Assembly: GCF_900537115.1 (NCBI RefSeq)
Contig: NZ_UNRG01000002.1
Span: forward strand, 372,591-436,590
Direction: 5' to 3'
DNA from: Arthrobacter sp. Alg241-R88
GTDB taxonomy: Bacteria > Actinomycetota > Actinomycetes > Actinomycetales > Micrococcaceae
DNA: 64,000 nucleotides
Of the stretch, positions 54,428 through 63,845 are shown piece by piece. How positions within the stretch are numbered: the stretch's first letter is position 1; each line of letters starts with the position of its first letter. A program made the position numbers and the translations under genes. A model generated the notes under the pieces. The model saw nothing but the letters and a program-made list of their open reading frames with translations, was not told the DNA's origin and made no database searches.

Positions 54428-55261
54428 ATGAGCAATGCTACTGCTGTGCCCTTTGCCGGGCACGGGGCCTCACAGGCTCCCGCAGACCGCGGCCCCCTGG
54501 CCGCCGGTCCGGTGGCTGACGCCGACGAGCGCACCCGCGACCGGGTCCTCTCGGCCGTCCTGGAACACGGACCCGTCAGCGCCGCTGAACTCGGCGACCT
54601 GCTGGGATTCACTCCGGCGGCGGTGCGGCGGCACCTGGACCATTTATCCCGTGCAGGCGTTATTGAAGTCAAGCGCGTGGCAAAGTCAGGCGCCGGGGCA
54701 GGCCGTCCCGCACGGCGCTATGTGCTCAGCTCCCAGGGCCAGTCGAGCCTCGGCAACGACTACCTGGACATCGCAGCACTCGCGCTCCAGCAGCTCCAGA
54801 AAGTTGCCGGGCCGGACGCAGTGCGGGCATTCGCCGTCGAGCGCTTCGCCGACATGGAGCGCCGCTACGCCCCGGAAATCGACAAGGCGGGCCCGGACAT
54901 CACCGACCGCGCCAAAGCCCTGGCGGATGCCCTGAGCCGCGACAACTTCGTGGCCTCGGCAGCCTCCATCGAGGCCAAGCCCCCGCTCCCGGCGGCACTC
55001 TCCAGCGTGCAGCTGTGCCAGGGCCACTGCCCCATCCAACAGCTTGCCGCCCGGTTCCCTGTGTTTTGCGACGTGGAGACCGAAGTGTTCTCGAGGCTGG
55101 TGGGTGTGGACGTGCGCCGCCTCTCCACACTGGCCCGCGGCGGGCACGTGTGCACCACCCATATACCCACAGGCAGGCTGTCTGCCCAAGGACCTCCGAG
55201 GTCCACGGCAGCCCCCGCCAGCCTGAATGAAGTAAACAACCATCAGCAAGAAAGGCCGTGA
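54428..55261 (+). CDS. sufR: SufR-type iron-sulfur transcriptional repressor
   Basis: 277 residues. The N-terminal winged helix-turn-helix ([37 protein letters not shown]) is followed by a C-terminal domain with a conserved Cys group ([21 protein letters not shown]) suited to hold an Fe-S cluster. In cyanobacteria and mycobacteria (Rv1460) such proteins repress suf genes when clusters are sufficient. A GTG at 54419 is in frame; the ATG at 54428 is preferred. Its stop overlaps the sufB ATG by 1 nt, so it is part of the suf operon and self-regulating. Confidence 0.92.
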   Translation: MSNATAVPFAGHGASQAPADRGPLAAGPVADADERTRDRVLSAVLEHGPVSAAELGDLLGFTPAAVRRHLDHLSRAGVIEVKRVAKSGAGAGRPARRYVLSSQGQSSLGNDYLDIAALALQQLQKVAGPDAVRAFAVERFADMERRYAPEIDKAGPDITDRAKALADALSRDNFVASAASIEAKPPLPAALSSVQLCQGHCPIQQLAARFPVFCDVETEVFSRLVGVDVRRLSTLARGGHVCTTHIPTGRLSAQGPPRSTAAPASLNEVNNHQQERP

Positions 55262-56724
55262 TGACGGACCAACTATCAGAGAAAGCGGTAGCCGAAAACA
55301 CTGTGATCTCGGAGATTCTGGAAAAGAATCCCGAGCTTCACGGCATCGGCAACTACGAGTACGGATGGGCTGACAAGAACGACGTCGGCGCCAACGCACG
55401 CCGTGGGCTCAGCGAAGAAGTGGTCCGGGACATTTCGGCCAAGAAGAGCGAGCCGGAGTGGATGCTTGACCTGCGCCTGAAGGGCCTGAAGTACTTCGAC
55501 CGCAAGCCCATGCCCACGTGGGGTGCAGACCTCTCCGGCATTGACTTCGACAACATCAAATACTTCGTCCGCTCCACGGAGAAGCAGGCTGCCACCTGGG
55601 AAGAGCTGCCCGAGGACATCAAGAACACCTACGACAAGCTGGGCATCCCCGAGGCCGAAAAGCAGCGCCTGGTTTCCGGTGTCGCCGCCCAGTACGAGTC
55701 CGAGGTGGTTTACCACCAGCTGCGTGAGGACCTGGAGCGGCAGGGTGTCATCTTCCTGGACACCGACACCGCCCTGAAGGAACACCCGGAGATCTTCCAG
55801 GAGTACTTCGGCACGGTGATCCCGGTGGGCGACAACAAGTTCGCTTCGCTGAACACCTCTGTCTGGTCCGGCGGCTCCTTCGTGTACGTGCCCAAGGGCG
55901 TCCACGTGGACATCCCGCTGCAGGCATACTTCCGCATCAACACCGAGAACATGGGCCAGTTCGAGCGGACCCTGATCATCGCGGACGAGGACTCCTACGT
56001 CCACTACATCGAAGGCTGCACGGCTCCGATCTACACTTCGGACTCGCTGCACTCTGCCGTGGTGGAGATCATTGTGAAGAAGGGCGCCCGCGTCCGGTAC
56101 ACCACCATCCAGAACTGGTCCAACAACGTGTACAACCTGGTGACCAAGCGTGCCATCTGCGAAGAGGGCGCCACCATGGAATGGGTCGATGGCAACATCG
56201 GCTCCAAGGTCACCATGAAGTACCCGGCCGTTTACCTCGTGGGGGAGCACGCCAAGGGCGAAACCCTGTCCATCGCGTTCGCCGGCGAGGGCCAGCACCA
56301 GGACACCGGGTCCAAGATGGTGCACATCGCGCCGAACACCAAGAGCTCCATCATTTCCAAGTCGGTGGCCCGCGGCGGCGGCCGTGCAGCGTACCGCGGC
56401 CTGGTTCAGGTCCGCGAAGGCGCCAAGCACTCCGCCAACACCGTCCGCTGTGACGCCCTGCTGGTTGATACCATCAGCCGCTCGGACACCTACCCGTACA
56501 TCGACATCCGCGAGGACGACGTTGTGATGGGCCACGAGGCAACTGTTTCCCGGGTCAGCGAAGAGCAGCTCTTCTACCTGATGTCCCGCGGCATGCGCGA
56601 AGACGAAGCCATGGCGATGATCGTCCGCGGCTTCATCGAGCCCATCGCCCGCGAGCTCCCCATGGAGTACGCACTTGAGCTGAACCGCCTGATTGAACTG
56701 CAGATGGAAGGGTCCGTCGGATAA
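55261..56724 (+). CDS. sufB: Fe-S cluster assembly scaffold subunit SufB
   Basis: 487 residues. SufB forms the SufBC2D complex on which new clusters are built. The beta-helix core contains [30 protein letters not shown] and the C-terminal [20 protein letters not shown] block. AAAGG lies upstream of the ATG. Gene order is sufR-sufB-sufD-Rieske-sufC-sufT, and the gap to sufD is only 2 nt. No intein is present, unlike in M. tuberculosis SufB. Confidence 0.97.
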   Translation: MTDQLSEKAVAENTVISEILEKNPELHGIGNYEYGWADKNDVGANARRGLSEEVVRDISAKKSEPEWMLDLRLKGLKYFDRKPMPTWGADLSGIDFDNIKYFVRSTEKQAATWEELPEDIKNTYDKLGIPEAEKQRLVSGVAAQYESEVVYHQLREDLERQGVIFLDTDTALKEHPEIFQEYFGTVIPVGDNKFASLNTSVWSGGSFVYVPKGVHVDIPLQAYFRINTENMGQFERTLIIADEDSYVHYIEGCTAPIYTSDSLHSAVVEIIVKKGARVRYTTIQNWSNNVYNLVTKRAICEEGATMEWVDGNIGSKVTMKYPAVYLVGEHAKGETLSIAFAGEGQHQDTGSKMVHIAPNTKSSIISKSVARGGGRAAYRGLVQVREGAKHSANTVRCDALLVDTISRSDTYPYIDIREDDVVMGHEATVSRVSEEQLFYLMSRGMREDEAMAMIVRGFIEPIARELPMEYALELNRLIELQMEGSVG

Positions 56725-56726
56725 CG

Positions 56727-58010
56727 ATGACTGAAATCACTACTGAAAAGGCACGCATCGGCGCGCCCTCAGCCCAGCCGTTCATCGACGGCTTCACCGA
56801 AGAAGGCGAGAGCCTCTCGCCGATCAACGCCGGCTCCAAAGCACCGCTTGCGGGTGCTTCGGCCAAGAGCCACTCCCACGGCGGCGGCGTCGGCATCCCG
56901 GACAGCTCACGGGCCGGCCGGCTGACCTCCTACAAGCTTGCCGACTTCAAGCCGCTCACCGGCATGGAGGAAGACTGGCGCTTCACCCCGCTGAAGCGCC
57001 TCCGCGGCCTGCACTCCGAGGTCCTCGCCGGCGCCGCACCCACCGTGGTGGTCACCGGTCCCGAGCAGGTCACCGTGGAAAGCGTCAACCGTGACGACCA
57101 GCGGATTGGTACCGCCGGTATCCCCGAGGACCGCGTGTCAGCCAACGCCTGGGAAAACTTCGCCGGAGCCACCGTCGTCACCATCCCGGCTGAGTTCGAA
57201 GCCCTGACGGAGATCTCCGTCGACATCGAAGGCACGTCCCTCGAGGCAGCAGCCCAGCACCTGGTCATCGTGGCGGAAAAGTTCTCCAAGGCAGTTGTGG
57301 TCCTGAACCACAGGGGATCCGCCGTTGTATCGGAGAACGTTGAGATCATCGTGGAAGACGGTGCCAGCCTGACGGTTGTCTCCCTCCAGGAATGGAACGA
57401 CGACGCCGTCCACGCCTCCTCCCAGCAGGCAAAGATCGGCCGCGACGCCAAGCTCAAGCACGTCATGGTCAGCCTCGGCGGGGACCTGGTCCGCGTCACG
57501 CCGTCGGCACGCTTCACCGCCCCCGGCGGCGAGGCTGAGCTGTTTGGCCTGTACTTCGCCGACGCCGGCCAGCACCTGGAGCAGCGCCTGTTCGTGGACC
57601 ACGCGGTGCCCAACTGCAAGTCCAACGTGCTCTATAAGGGCGCACTGCAGGGCCGCAACGCGCACGCCGTCTGGGTTGGTGACGTCCTGATCCGCAAGGA
57701 AGCAGAGGGCACCGACACCTACGAGGCCAACCGCAACCTGCTGCTGACCGACGGCGCCCGCGCCGATTCCGTGCCCAACCTCGAAATCGAGACCGGACTG
57801 ATCGAGGGTGCCGGCCACGCCAGCGCCACCGGCCGGATGGATGACGAGCACCTCTTCTACCTGATGGCCCGCGGCATCCCGGAATCGGTTGCCCGCCGCC
57901 TGGTGGTCCGCGGCTTCCTGAACGAGATCATCCAGCAGATCAAGGTCCCCTCCATCGAGGAGCGGCTGACCGAGGCTGTTGAGCATGAACTCGCACTGAC
58001 GGACAACTAG
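56727..58010 (+). CDS. sufD: Fe-S cluster assembly protein SufD
   Basis: 427 residues, a paralogue of SufB. The C-terminal half has the shared beta-helix (DAGQHLEQRLFVDHAVPNCKSN and LFYLMARGIPESVARRLVVRGFLNEI). The N-terminal half is more variable and enters with KLADFKPLTGMEEDWRFTPLKRL. It pairs with SufB in the SufBC2D scaffold and is thought to help bring iron. It starts 2 nt after sufB. Confidence 0.96.
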   Translation: MTEITTEKARIGAPSAQPFIDGFTEEGESLSPINAGSKAPLAGASAKSHSHGGGVGIPDSSRAGRLTSYKLADFKPLTGMEEDWRFTPLKRLRGLHSEVLAGAAPTVVVTGPEQVTVESVNRDDQRIGTAGIPEDRVSANAWENFAGATVVTIPAEFEALTEISVDIEGTSLEAAAQHLVIVAEKFSKAVVVLNHRGSAVVSENVEIIVEDGASLTVVSLQEWNDDAVHASSQQAKIGRDAKLKHVMVSLGGDLVRVTPSARFTAPGGEAELFGLYFADAGQHLEQRLFVDHAVPNCKSNVLYKGALQGRNAHAVWVGDVLIRKEAEGTDTYEANRNLLLTDGARADSVPNLEIETGLIEGAGHASATGRMDDEHLFYLMARGIPESVARRLVVRGFLNEIIQQIKVPSIEERLTEAVEHELALTDN

Positions 58011-58034
58011 AGGTAACGGGGCACGGGCTTAAAC

Positions 58035-58394
58035 ATGACTGACCAGCCAAAGGGCGAGCTTGTCTGCAAGGTGGATGAAATCCAGCTGAAGCAGGCACTG
58101 CGGATCCTGATCGACGACTACCCTGTGGCGATCGTCAAGGACTCCATGGGGGAGATCCACGCAATCGGTGACACCTGCTCGCACGCGGACATTTCCCTGT
58201 CCGAGGGCGAGGTGGAGGGCTGCGCCATCGAATGCTGGGGCCACGGCTCCCAGTTCGACCTGCGCAGCGGGGAACCGCTGCAGCTGCCGGCCTATGATCC
58301 CGTTCCGGTCTTCGCCGTCGAGATCCGGGGTGATGAGGTCTATGTGGACTTCACCAACATCCTCAACGGCGCCGAAGCCCCCAACTTCAGCTAG
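58035..58394 (+). CDS. Rieske [2Fe-2S] ferredoxin within the suf operon
   Basis: 119 residues with one Rieske domain. The ligands are Cys and His in DTCSHADISL and Cys and His in ECWGHGSQFD (CxH...CxxH). It is of the soluble NirD/dioxygenase ferredoxin type, with no membrane anchor. It sits 24 nt after sufD and 79 nt before sufC. In this place it may supply electrons for cluster assembly or be a client; no oxygenase is nearby. The role is inferred from position only. Confidence 0.88.
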   Translation: MTDQPKGELVCKVDEIQLKQALRILIDDYPVAIVKDSMGEIHAIGDTCSHADISLSEGEVEGCAIECWGHGSQFDLRSGEPLQLPAYDPVPVFAVEIRGDEVYVDFTNILNGAEAPNFS

Positions 58395-58473
58395 CACCAC
58401 AGAATTACGAACCAACTTCCAGACAGAGACCGCACCGCAGCCGCCAGGCACGGTGCAGAGGAGAACAAGACAC

Positions 58474-59262
58474 ATGTCTACTCTTGAGATCAAGGACCTG
58501 CACGTCAGCATTGAGACGGAGCAGGGCACCAAGGAAATCCTGAAGGGCGTCAGCCTGACCATCCGGACCGGCGAAACCCACGCCATCATGGGCCCCAACG
58601 GCTCCGGCAAGTCCACGCTGGCCTCCACCATCGCCGGCCACCCGCGTTACAACGTGACCAGCGGCTCCATCACCCTTGACGGCGAAGACGTCCTGGAAAT
58701 GAGCGTTGACGAGCGCGCCCGCGCCGGTGTCTTCCTGGCCATGCAGTACCCGGTGGAGGTCCCCGGCGTCAGCATGACCAACTTCCTGCGCACGGCCAAG
58801 ACCGCGATCGACGGCGAAGCCCCCAAGCTGCGCACCTGGACCAAGGACGTCAAGGCTGCCATGGAGCAGCTCCGCATCGACGCCGACTTCGCACAGCGCA
58901 ACGTGAACGAAGGCTTCTCCGGCGGCGAGAAGAAGCGCGTGGAAATCCTGCAGCTGGAACTTTTCAAGCCCAAGTTCGCCATCCTGGACGAGACCGACTC
59001 CGGCCTGGACGTTGACGCGCTGAAGGTTGTGTCCGAGGGCGTCAACCGTGCCCACGCCGAAGGCAAGATGGGCACGCTGCTCATCACCCACTACACGCGG
59101 ATCCTGCGCTACATCAAGCCGGACTTCGTGCACGTGTTCGTGGACGGCCAGGTTGTTGAGGAAGGCGGCCCCGAGCTGGCCGACCGCCTGGAAGAAGAAG
59201 GCTACGACCGCTACGCGAAGGGCGCCGGCGCCGCCGCTGCACCCGTCGCCGCACAGGCCTAG
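58474..59262 (+). CDS. sufC: Fe-S cluster assembly ATPase SufC
   Basis: 262 residues, ABC-type ATPase of the SufBC2D complex. Walker A is GPNGSGKST, the SufC-type signature is FSGGEKKRVEIL, and Walker B is FAILDETDSGLD. The frame is open to 58168, overlapping the Rieske gene in another phase; AGAGGAG at 58457-58463 selects the ATG at 58474. It is followed by sufT after 14 nt. Confidence 0.97.
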   Translation: MSTLEIKDLHVSIETEQGTKEILKGVSLTIRTGETHAIMGPNGSGKSTLASTIAGHPRYNVTSGSITLDGEDVLEMSVDERARAGVFLAMQYPVEVPGVSMTNFLRTAKTAIDGEAPKLRTWTKDVKAAMEQLRIDADFAQRNVNEGFSGGEKKRVEILQLELFKPKFAILDETDSGLDVDALKVVSEGVNRAHAEGKMGTLLITHYTRILRYIKPDFVHVFVDGQVVEEGGPELADRLEEEGYDRYAKGAGAAAAPVAAQA

Positions 59263-59276
59263 TAAGGACTTTCGCC

Positions 59277-59609
59277 ATGACCGAAATCGACGCGTCCCGC
59301 ACGAGCCTCGAGGACATCGAAGAGGCGCTGAAGGATGTCATCGACCCGGAGCTCGGCGTCAACATTGTGGACCTCGGCCTGCTCTACGGCCTGAAGTACT
59401 CCGATGACGACGGCGCGCTGCTGATCGACATGACCCTGACCACCGCCGCCTGCCCGCTCACCGATGTCCTCGAGGAGCAGGTGGGCCAGGCCCTGGACGG
59501 CGTTGTTGACGACTGGCGCCTGAACTGGGTCTGGATGCCGCCATGGGGTCCGGAACGGATCACCGACGACGGCAAGGACCAGATGCGGGCCCTCGGCTTC
59601 AACATCTAA
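59277..59609 (+). CDS. sufT: Fe-S cluster assembly/carrier protein SufT (MIP18 family)
   Basis: 110 residues of the DUF59 family. The signature DPELGVNIVDLGLLYGL is complete, followed by MTLTTAACPLTDVLEEQV with the conserved Cys. SufT acts late in cluster delivery to target enzymes. It is the last gene of the operon, ahead of a long inverted repeat. The cysteine desulfurase sufS and the sulfur carrier sufU often found between sufC and sufT are not here. Confidence 0.93.
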   Translation: MTEIDASRTSLEDIEEALKDVIDPELGVNIVDLGLLYGLKYSDDDGALLIDMTLTTAACPLTDVLEEQVGQALDGVVDDWRLNWVWMPPWGPERITDDGKDQMRALGFNI

Positions 59610-59616
59610 ATAGAGT

Positions 59617-59665
59617 ACGACGACGGCGGGTCACCTTCCCCGGGAAGGTGACCCGCCGTCGTCGT
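59617..59665. terminator. Long inverted repeat, bidirectional terminator
   Basis: A 24-bp perfect inverted repeat (59617-59640 with 59642-59665) has a single-base centre, so the real loop opens from the end of the stem. It stands between the convergent sufT and the zinc metallopeptidase gene, and can terminate both. Confidence 0.85.
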
Positions 59666-59691
59666 CGTCTCTAATGCAGAAGCATCAGGAG

Positions 59692-60570
59692 TTAGAGCGT
59701 GGGCGCCGAGAAAGTGTCGCACTGGTTGATGTCGCCGGTCTCGTAGCCCTTGTAGAACCACCGCTGGCGCTGCTCGCTGGAGCCGTGGGTCCAGGCCTCG
59801 GGGGAAACCCGCCCGGTTGCTGCCTCCTGGATCCGGTCGTCGCCGACGGCCGAAGCGGCGGACAGTGCGTCGTTCAGGTCCTGCTGGGTGAGCGTCTCCA
59901 GGAACGGCTCGCCTGCCGGGCCGGGCTGGGTTGAGGCGTGTTTGGCCCACAGCCCCGCGTAGCAGTCGGCCTGAAGCTCAACGCGGACAGCGCCGGACTC
60001 CGGGCCCTGCGGGTCCTGCTGTGCCTGGTCCAGGTTCCCGAGCACGTTCTGGATGTGGTGCCCAAACTCGTGGGCCACCACATACTCCTGCGCCAGCGGA
60101 CCGCCCGAGGAACCGAACCGGTCCACGAGCTCCTGGAAGAAGCCGGGATCGAAGTAGGCGGTGGTGTCGGCCGGGCAGTAGAACGGGCCAACAGCGCTGG
60201 AAGCCGCGCCACAACCTGTATTGACCCCCTGCTCGAAGATCACTGTGGTCGGCCGCGGGTACTGCACGTTGTACTGCTGCAGATAGGCGGGCCAGAACGC
60301 GTTCAGGCTGTTGACGGTGCCGGTGATGCGGCAGTCCACCCGGGCATCAGCATCCGCCCCCCTATCGCAGGCCGGGGCGGTGCCCTGGCTTTGCGGCGCC
60401 TGCCCTGCTCCTGCCAGTCCTTCCAGCAACTGCGGATTGACGCCCAGGAGCGCAGCGATGAGCAGGATGAGCCCGCCGCCGATGCCACCGCCAACCTTCA
60501 CTCCGCGGCCCATGCCGCGCCGGTCCTGGACCTGCGAAGGATCCAGCTGCACATTGTCGTTGAAACTCAT
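59692..60570 (-). CDS. Neutral zinc metallopeptidase, YpfJ family
   Basis: 292 residues. One membrane segment near residues 28-48 (GGGLILLIAALLGV) anchors the protein, with a basic N-terminus inside. The catalytic domain outside carries the zinc motif VVAHEFGHHIQN, with a downstream Glu/Asp-rich segment (RVELQADCYAGLWAKHA) holding the third ligand. Disulfide-prone Cys are present (GCGAASS, YCPADT). Substrate unknown. The ATG has TAATGT 6 nt upstream; it is divergent from the acyl-CoA ligase gene. Confidence 0.92.
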   Translation of the reverse strand: MSFNDNVQLDPSQVQDRRGMGRGVKVGGGIGGGLILLIAALLGVNPQLLEGLAGAGQAPQSQGTAPACDRGADADARVDCRITGTVNSLNAFWPAYLQQYNVQYPRPTTVIFEQGVNTGCGAASSAVGPFYCPADTTAYFDPGFFQELVDRFGSSGGPLAQEYVVAHEFGHHIQNVLGNLDQAQQDPQGPESGAVRVELQADCYAGLWAKHASTQPGPAGEPFLETLTQQDLNDALSAASAVGDDRIQEAATGRVSPEAWTHGSSEQRQRWFYKGYETGDINQCDTFSAPTL

Positions 60571-60576
60571 AAAGTC

Positions 60577-60582
60577 ACATTA
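60577..60582 (-). promoter_or_regulatory. -10 element (TAATGT) for leaderless metallopeptidase mRNA
   Basis: Read on the minus strand, TAATGT ends 6 nt before the ATG at 60570. Confidence 0.55.
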
Positions 60583-60616
60583 CCCGCGGACCCGAAGCTC
60601 AATCCGTGCCGGCCGG

Positions 60617-60622
60617 TAAAGT
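60617..60622 (+). promoter_or_regulatory. -10 element (TAAAGT) for leaderless ligase-thiolase mRNA
   Basis: TAAAGT ends 7 nt before the ATG at 60630, with no ribosome-binding site between. Confidence 0.5.
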
Positions 60623-60629
60623 TGATCCG

Positions 60630-62036
60630 ATGCCTTTCCTCAACAGACTCCAGCGCTGGGCCGACGAACGGCCGCACGACACCGCCGTCGTAGTCGCGGG
60701 TCAACACCTCACGTGGGCGGAGCTCCGTGATTCCTCCGCTGCCCTGGTGGCCGAAACGAAGGCCGTCACCGCACTCTGTGAAGCCAACTCCGTCCGCTTC
60801 GCCGTTAAGTTCGCCGCTGCGCTGGCCGGAGGGCGGCAGTGCGCCGTCCTCGACCCCACCTGGCCTGCTCCGCTGCAGGAAGACGTCGTCCGCCGCATCG
60901 AGTCATCGGCGCAGCCCGCTGCGGTGTCCCCGGACGATGTACTTGCGGACGGTGCGCTGGAATCGACGTTCCTCATCGGCCTGACGTCCGGCACCACCTC
61001 CGTCCCGAAGGCCTTCACCCGGTCCCGCCGGTCCTGGCAGGAGTCCTTCGACGCGTCCATCGAGTTCTTCGGGCTCCGCCAGGACGATGTCACCCTGGCG
61101 CCGGGGCCGCTGGCTGCCAGCCTCAACCTCTATGCCCTGGCCGAGTGCCTCTACGCAGGGTCAGAATTCCAGACCCTAGACACCTTCGACGTCGGCGCCG
61201 TCCACGCAGCCATTTCGTACGACCGGGTCACCAGGCTGGTGCTGGTGCCCACGATGCTGAGGATACTGAGCGAGCGCGGATTGACTGGATGCGTGGACGC
61301 ATCCGGTATTCGCAGCATTATCTGTGCCGGCTCCAAACTCGATGCGCGGACCCTCGAAGCTGCGAGACGCTGGGCCCCGAACGCCACCATCTACGAGTAC
61401 TACGGCGCTTCTGAGCTGAGCTTTGTGTCCGGGGCCGGCCTGGCTGCGGGCGAAGAGGCGTCCGTGGGCGGGACGGGCATTGGGCGTCCCTTTCCCGGCG
61501 TGGATGTCAGGATCCTCGATGACTCGGGCAACGCCCTTCCGGACGGGGCTGCCGGCAACATCTGCGTGCGGAGCGCCATGGTCAGCAATGGCTACCTCTG
61601 GGGTGACGACGGCCAAGCGTTGAGGTCCTTCGACGGATGGTTCACCGTGGGGGACCAGGGCTACCTGGAGGCGGGGGAGCTCCACATCCTGGGGCGCCGC
61701 TCGGACATGATCCTCACTGCCGGCAAGAACGTGTACCCGCACGAGGTGGAACTGGCGCTGGCCGCGGTGCCCGGCGTTGCAGCCGCTGTGGCGGCCGGGA
61801 TGCCGGATGACCTGCGGGGACAGCGGGTGGTTGCGGGGGTTGTCCCGTCCGCCGGCGCTGTTACTGCCACCCAGCTGCGGGCGGGCCTGGATAATATCCT
61901 GGCCCGCGACAAGTGGCCGCTGCAGTACTACGCTGTCACCGAACTCCCGATTACGGACCGGGGCAAGATCAGCCGGAACCTGCTGCTGGACTGGATCAGC
62001 TCGGGGGACCAGAGGATCCGGAACCTTGGCGGCTGA
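60630..62036 (+). CDS. AMP-forming acyl-CoA ligase (short ANL family member)
   Basis: 468 residues, shorter than most acyl-CoA ligases because the N-terminal part is compact. Motifs are intact: LTSGTTSVPKAF (phosphate loop), YEYYGASELSF, VGDQGYL, LGRRSDMILTAGKNVYPHEVE (hinge) and catalytic Lys446 in DRGKISRN. It activates a carboxylic acid to the acyl-AMP and then the CoA thioester. It overlaps the thiolase gene by 11 nt. The size and partner recall B. subtilis YhfT, whose operon carries a thiolase (YhfS) and a biotin transporter (YhfU). Substrate unknown. Confidence 0.88.
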   Translation: MPFLNRLQRWADERPHDTAVVVAGQHLTWAELRDSSAALVAETKAVTALCEANSVRFAVKFAAALAGGRQCAVLDPTWPAPLQEDVVRRIESSAQPAAVSPDDVLADGALESTFLIGLTSGTTSVPKAFTRSRRSWQESFDASIEFFGLRQDDVTLAPGPLAASLNLYALAECLYAGSEFQTLDTFDVGAVHAAISYDRVTRLVLVPTMLRILSERGLTGCVDASGIRSIICAGSKLDARTLEAARRWAPNATIYEYYGASELSFVSGAGLAAGEEASVGGTGIGRPFPGVDVRILDDSGNALPDGAAGNICVRSAMVSNGYLWGDDGQALRSFDGWFTVGDQGYLEAGELHILGRRSDMILTAGKNVYPHEVELALAAVPGVAAAVAAGMPDDLRGQRVVAGVVPSAGAVTATQLRAGLDNILARDKWPLQYYAVTELPITDRGKISRNLLLDWISSGDQRIRNLGG

Positions 62037-63225
62037 GCTCCTTCCGCCGGACCGCCAGCCCGTCATCATTGCGGCCCGCCGCACCCCGGTATGCCGCACC
62101 AACGGAGCGTTGCGGCAGATGCGTGCACACAAGCTGTTGGTGCCCGTCCTGCGCGAGCTCGTGGCGGGCCCGGGAATGGATCCGGGCGCCGTCACGGATG
62201 TGGTGATTGGGAACGCGGTGGGCGGCGGCGGAAACGTGGCCCGGCTTGCATTGCTGGAGGCCGGCCTGCCGGTTACGGTCCCCGGCCTCACTGTTGACCG
62301 CCAGTGCGGCTCCGGCCTGGACGCGATCGTCCTCGCCGCCGGGCTGGTGGCAGCCGGCGGCAACCCCCTGTATCTGGCCGGGGGAGTGGAAAGCACCAGC
62401 ACCGCGCCCCTGCGGGCGCACCGCAACGACGACGGCGGGCCGGAGTTTTACGCTCGGGCACAGTTTGTGCCGGACAGCTTCGGAGACCCGGACATGGGCG
62501 TGGCCGCGGAGAGCGTGGCGCGCAAGTTTGGCGTCACCAGGGCCCGCCAGGATGTGTTTGCGCTGCGCAGCCACCGCTTGGCTCTTGCCGCCGCGGAAGC
62601 CGGACATTTCGACGGCGAGCTGGTCCCGCTGGAGACAGCTGCCGGTACTGTTGCTACGGACGATGGGCCGCGGCGGGGCTTGGGCGCGGCGGTAATGGCG
62701 CGGTTCCCGCCCGCTTTTGTGGACGGGGGAACTGTCACCGCCGGAAACTCCTGCTTCGACGCTGACGCTGCATCCGCCGTCGTTATCACTTCCCTGCAGC
62801 GGGCCCGGGAAGCGGGCGCCACTGACGGTCTGCTGGTGCTCGGCACGGGGACGGCGGGCGTGGATCCCGAGCTGCTGGGCGTCGGCGCCGCCGCTGCTGC
62901 CCGCAGCGTGTTGGCGGCCGCGGGAGTGGAAGCGGATGAGCTGGACCTGGTGGAATTCAACGAGGCCTTCGCGTCCCAGACGCTTGCCTGCCTTGACGAG
63001 TTGACGATTGACGCCGAGCGGGTGAATCTCGACGGCGGCGCGCTGGCGTTAGGGCACGCATACGGAGCGTCCGGCGCTGTCCTGGTGACCCGCCTGCTGG
63101 CCCAGGCGCGGAGGACCGGAACGCCCGGGAGCCTGGCGCTGGCAATGATCAGCATCGCCGGCGGAATGGGTACCGCCGCCTTGCTGCAATACGAACGCCT
63201 TCAGGGCGCTCTCCCGGGAGCCTAG
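62026..63225 (+). CDS. Thiolase family protein with altered active site
   Basis: 399 residues, acetyl-CoA acyltransferase fold. The nucleophile is kept: Cys94 in DRQCGSGLDA. EFNEAFASQ is standard. The His block reads LGHAYGASGA (His344), with Ala in place of the usual Pro. The second catalytic Cys of the CxG motif is replaced: the segment is AMISIAGGMG with Ser376 at that position. It starts at TTG 62026, chosen because AGAGGA lies 9 nt upstream and conserved sequence begins there. The stop shares CTAG with that of the convergent EcfT gene. Confidence 0.87.
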   Translation: MAAELLPPDRQPVIIAARRTPVCRTNGALRQMRAHKLLVPVLRELVAGPGMDPGAVTDVVIGNAVGGGGNVARLALLEAGLPVTVPGLTVDRQCGSGLDAIVLAAGLVAAGGNPLYLAGGVESTSTAPLRAHRNDDGGPEFYARAQFVPDSFGDPDMGVAAESVARKFGVTRARQDVFALRSHRLALAAAEAGHFDGELVPLETAAGTVATDDGPRRGLGAAVMARFPPAFVDGGTVTAGNSCFDADAASAVVITSLQRAREAGATDGLLVLGTGTAGVDPELLGVGAAAAARSVLAAAGVEADELDLVEFNEAFASQTLACLDELTIDAERVNLDGGALALGHAYGASGAVLVTRLLAQARRTGTPGSLALAMISIAGGMGTAALLQYERLQGALPGA

Positions 63226-63845
63226 TCTTCGGCGTCGCCCAGTCCACGGGCGGCGAGCGCCTCGCCCGTCTGCCGGGCGAAGGCCACGGACGTGATGAAT
63301 ACCGGCAGGATCAGGGCGCGGGGATTGCGCTCCAGCCCCCGTGCCCGGGCGGAATCACGGACGTCGGCGAACGTGCCCGCGATGTAGGGGATGCTCCGCA
63401 GCATGATGCCGATGGTGAGGGCAAACCGCTCGGGGTCGGCGCCGAACCGCCGGAAGGGGGTGGCCGCTTTGACCACTCCGTCCAGCAGGCTCTGCACCGG
63501 TGTGGTGGCGGTCAGCAGCGACGCCGCCACCACACAAACGAGGATATTCAGTACGATCCGGGCAGCGGTAGGTGCTCCGAGCTGCCACCACTGGAAGAGT
63601 CCGATGACCAGCAGGACGGCGGCGAGCGGGCGGACGGCAGTCCAGAGGCGTTTCAGGCCGGCGCCTGCCAGCAGGAAGAGGCCGGCAAGACCGCCCAGTA
63701 CTGCCAGCGAAACCCGCCAGTCAACGATGATGAACGAGGCCAGCCCGCAACTGAAGACCAGGAGGAACTTCAGCGCCAGCGGTGACCGGTGAATGAGGGA
63801 GTTGCCCGGCACATAGTTGGCCAGGAGGAAGCCGTGGCCCCTCAT
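63222..63845 (-). CDS. Energy-coupling factor transporter transmembrane protein EcfT
   Basis: 207 residues with about five membrane helices. The N-terminal NYVPGNSLIHR is typical of BioN/CbiQ proteins, and the two coupling motifs with ARG that dock on the ATPases are present (DSARARGLERN and EALAARGLGD). It couples ATP hydrolysis to a vitamin-binding S component. The frame is open to 63884; the ATG at 63845 overlaps the ATPase stop by 4 nt. The single T plus single A arrangement resembles BioMN for biotin. Confidence 0.9.
   Translation of the reverse strand: MRGHGFLLANYVPGNSLIHRSPLALKFLLVFSCGLASFIIVDWRVSLAVLGGLAGLFLLAGAGLKRLWTAVRPLAAVLLVIGLFQWWQLGAPTAARIVLNILVCVVAASLLTATTPVQSLLDGVVKAATPFRRFGADPERFALTIGIMLRSIPYIAGTFADVRDSARARGLERNPRALILPVFITSVAFARQTGEALAARGLGDAED

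Noticed and set aside
60571..60629. Biotin repressor or BioQ-type site upstream of the acyl-CoA ligase
   Set aside because: I looked for a biotin-type operator because of the nearby ECF genes, but no convincing dyad is present in the 59-nt gap.
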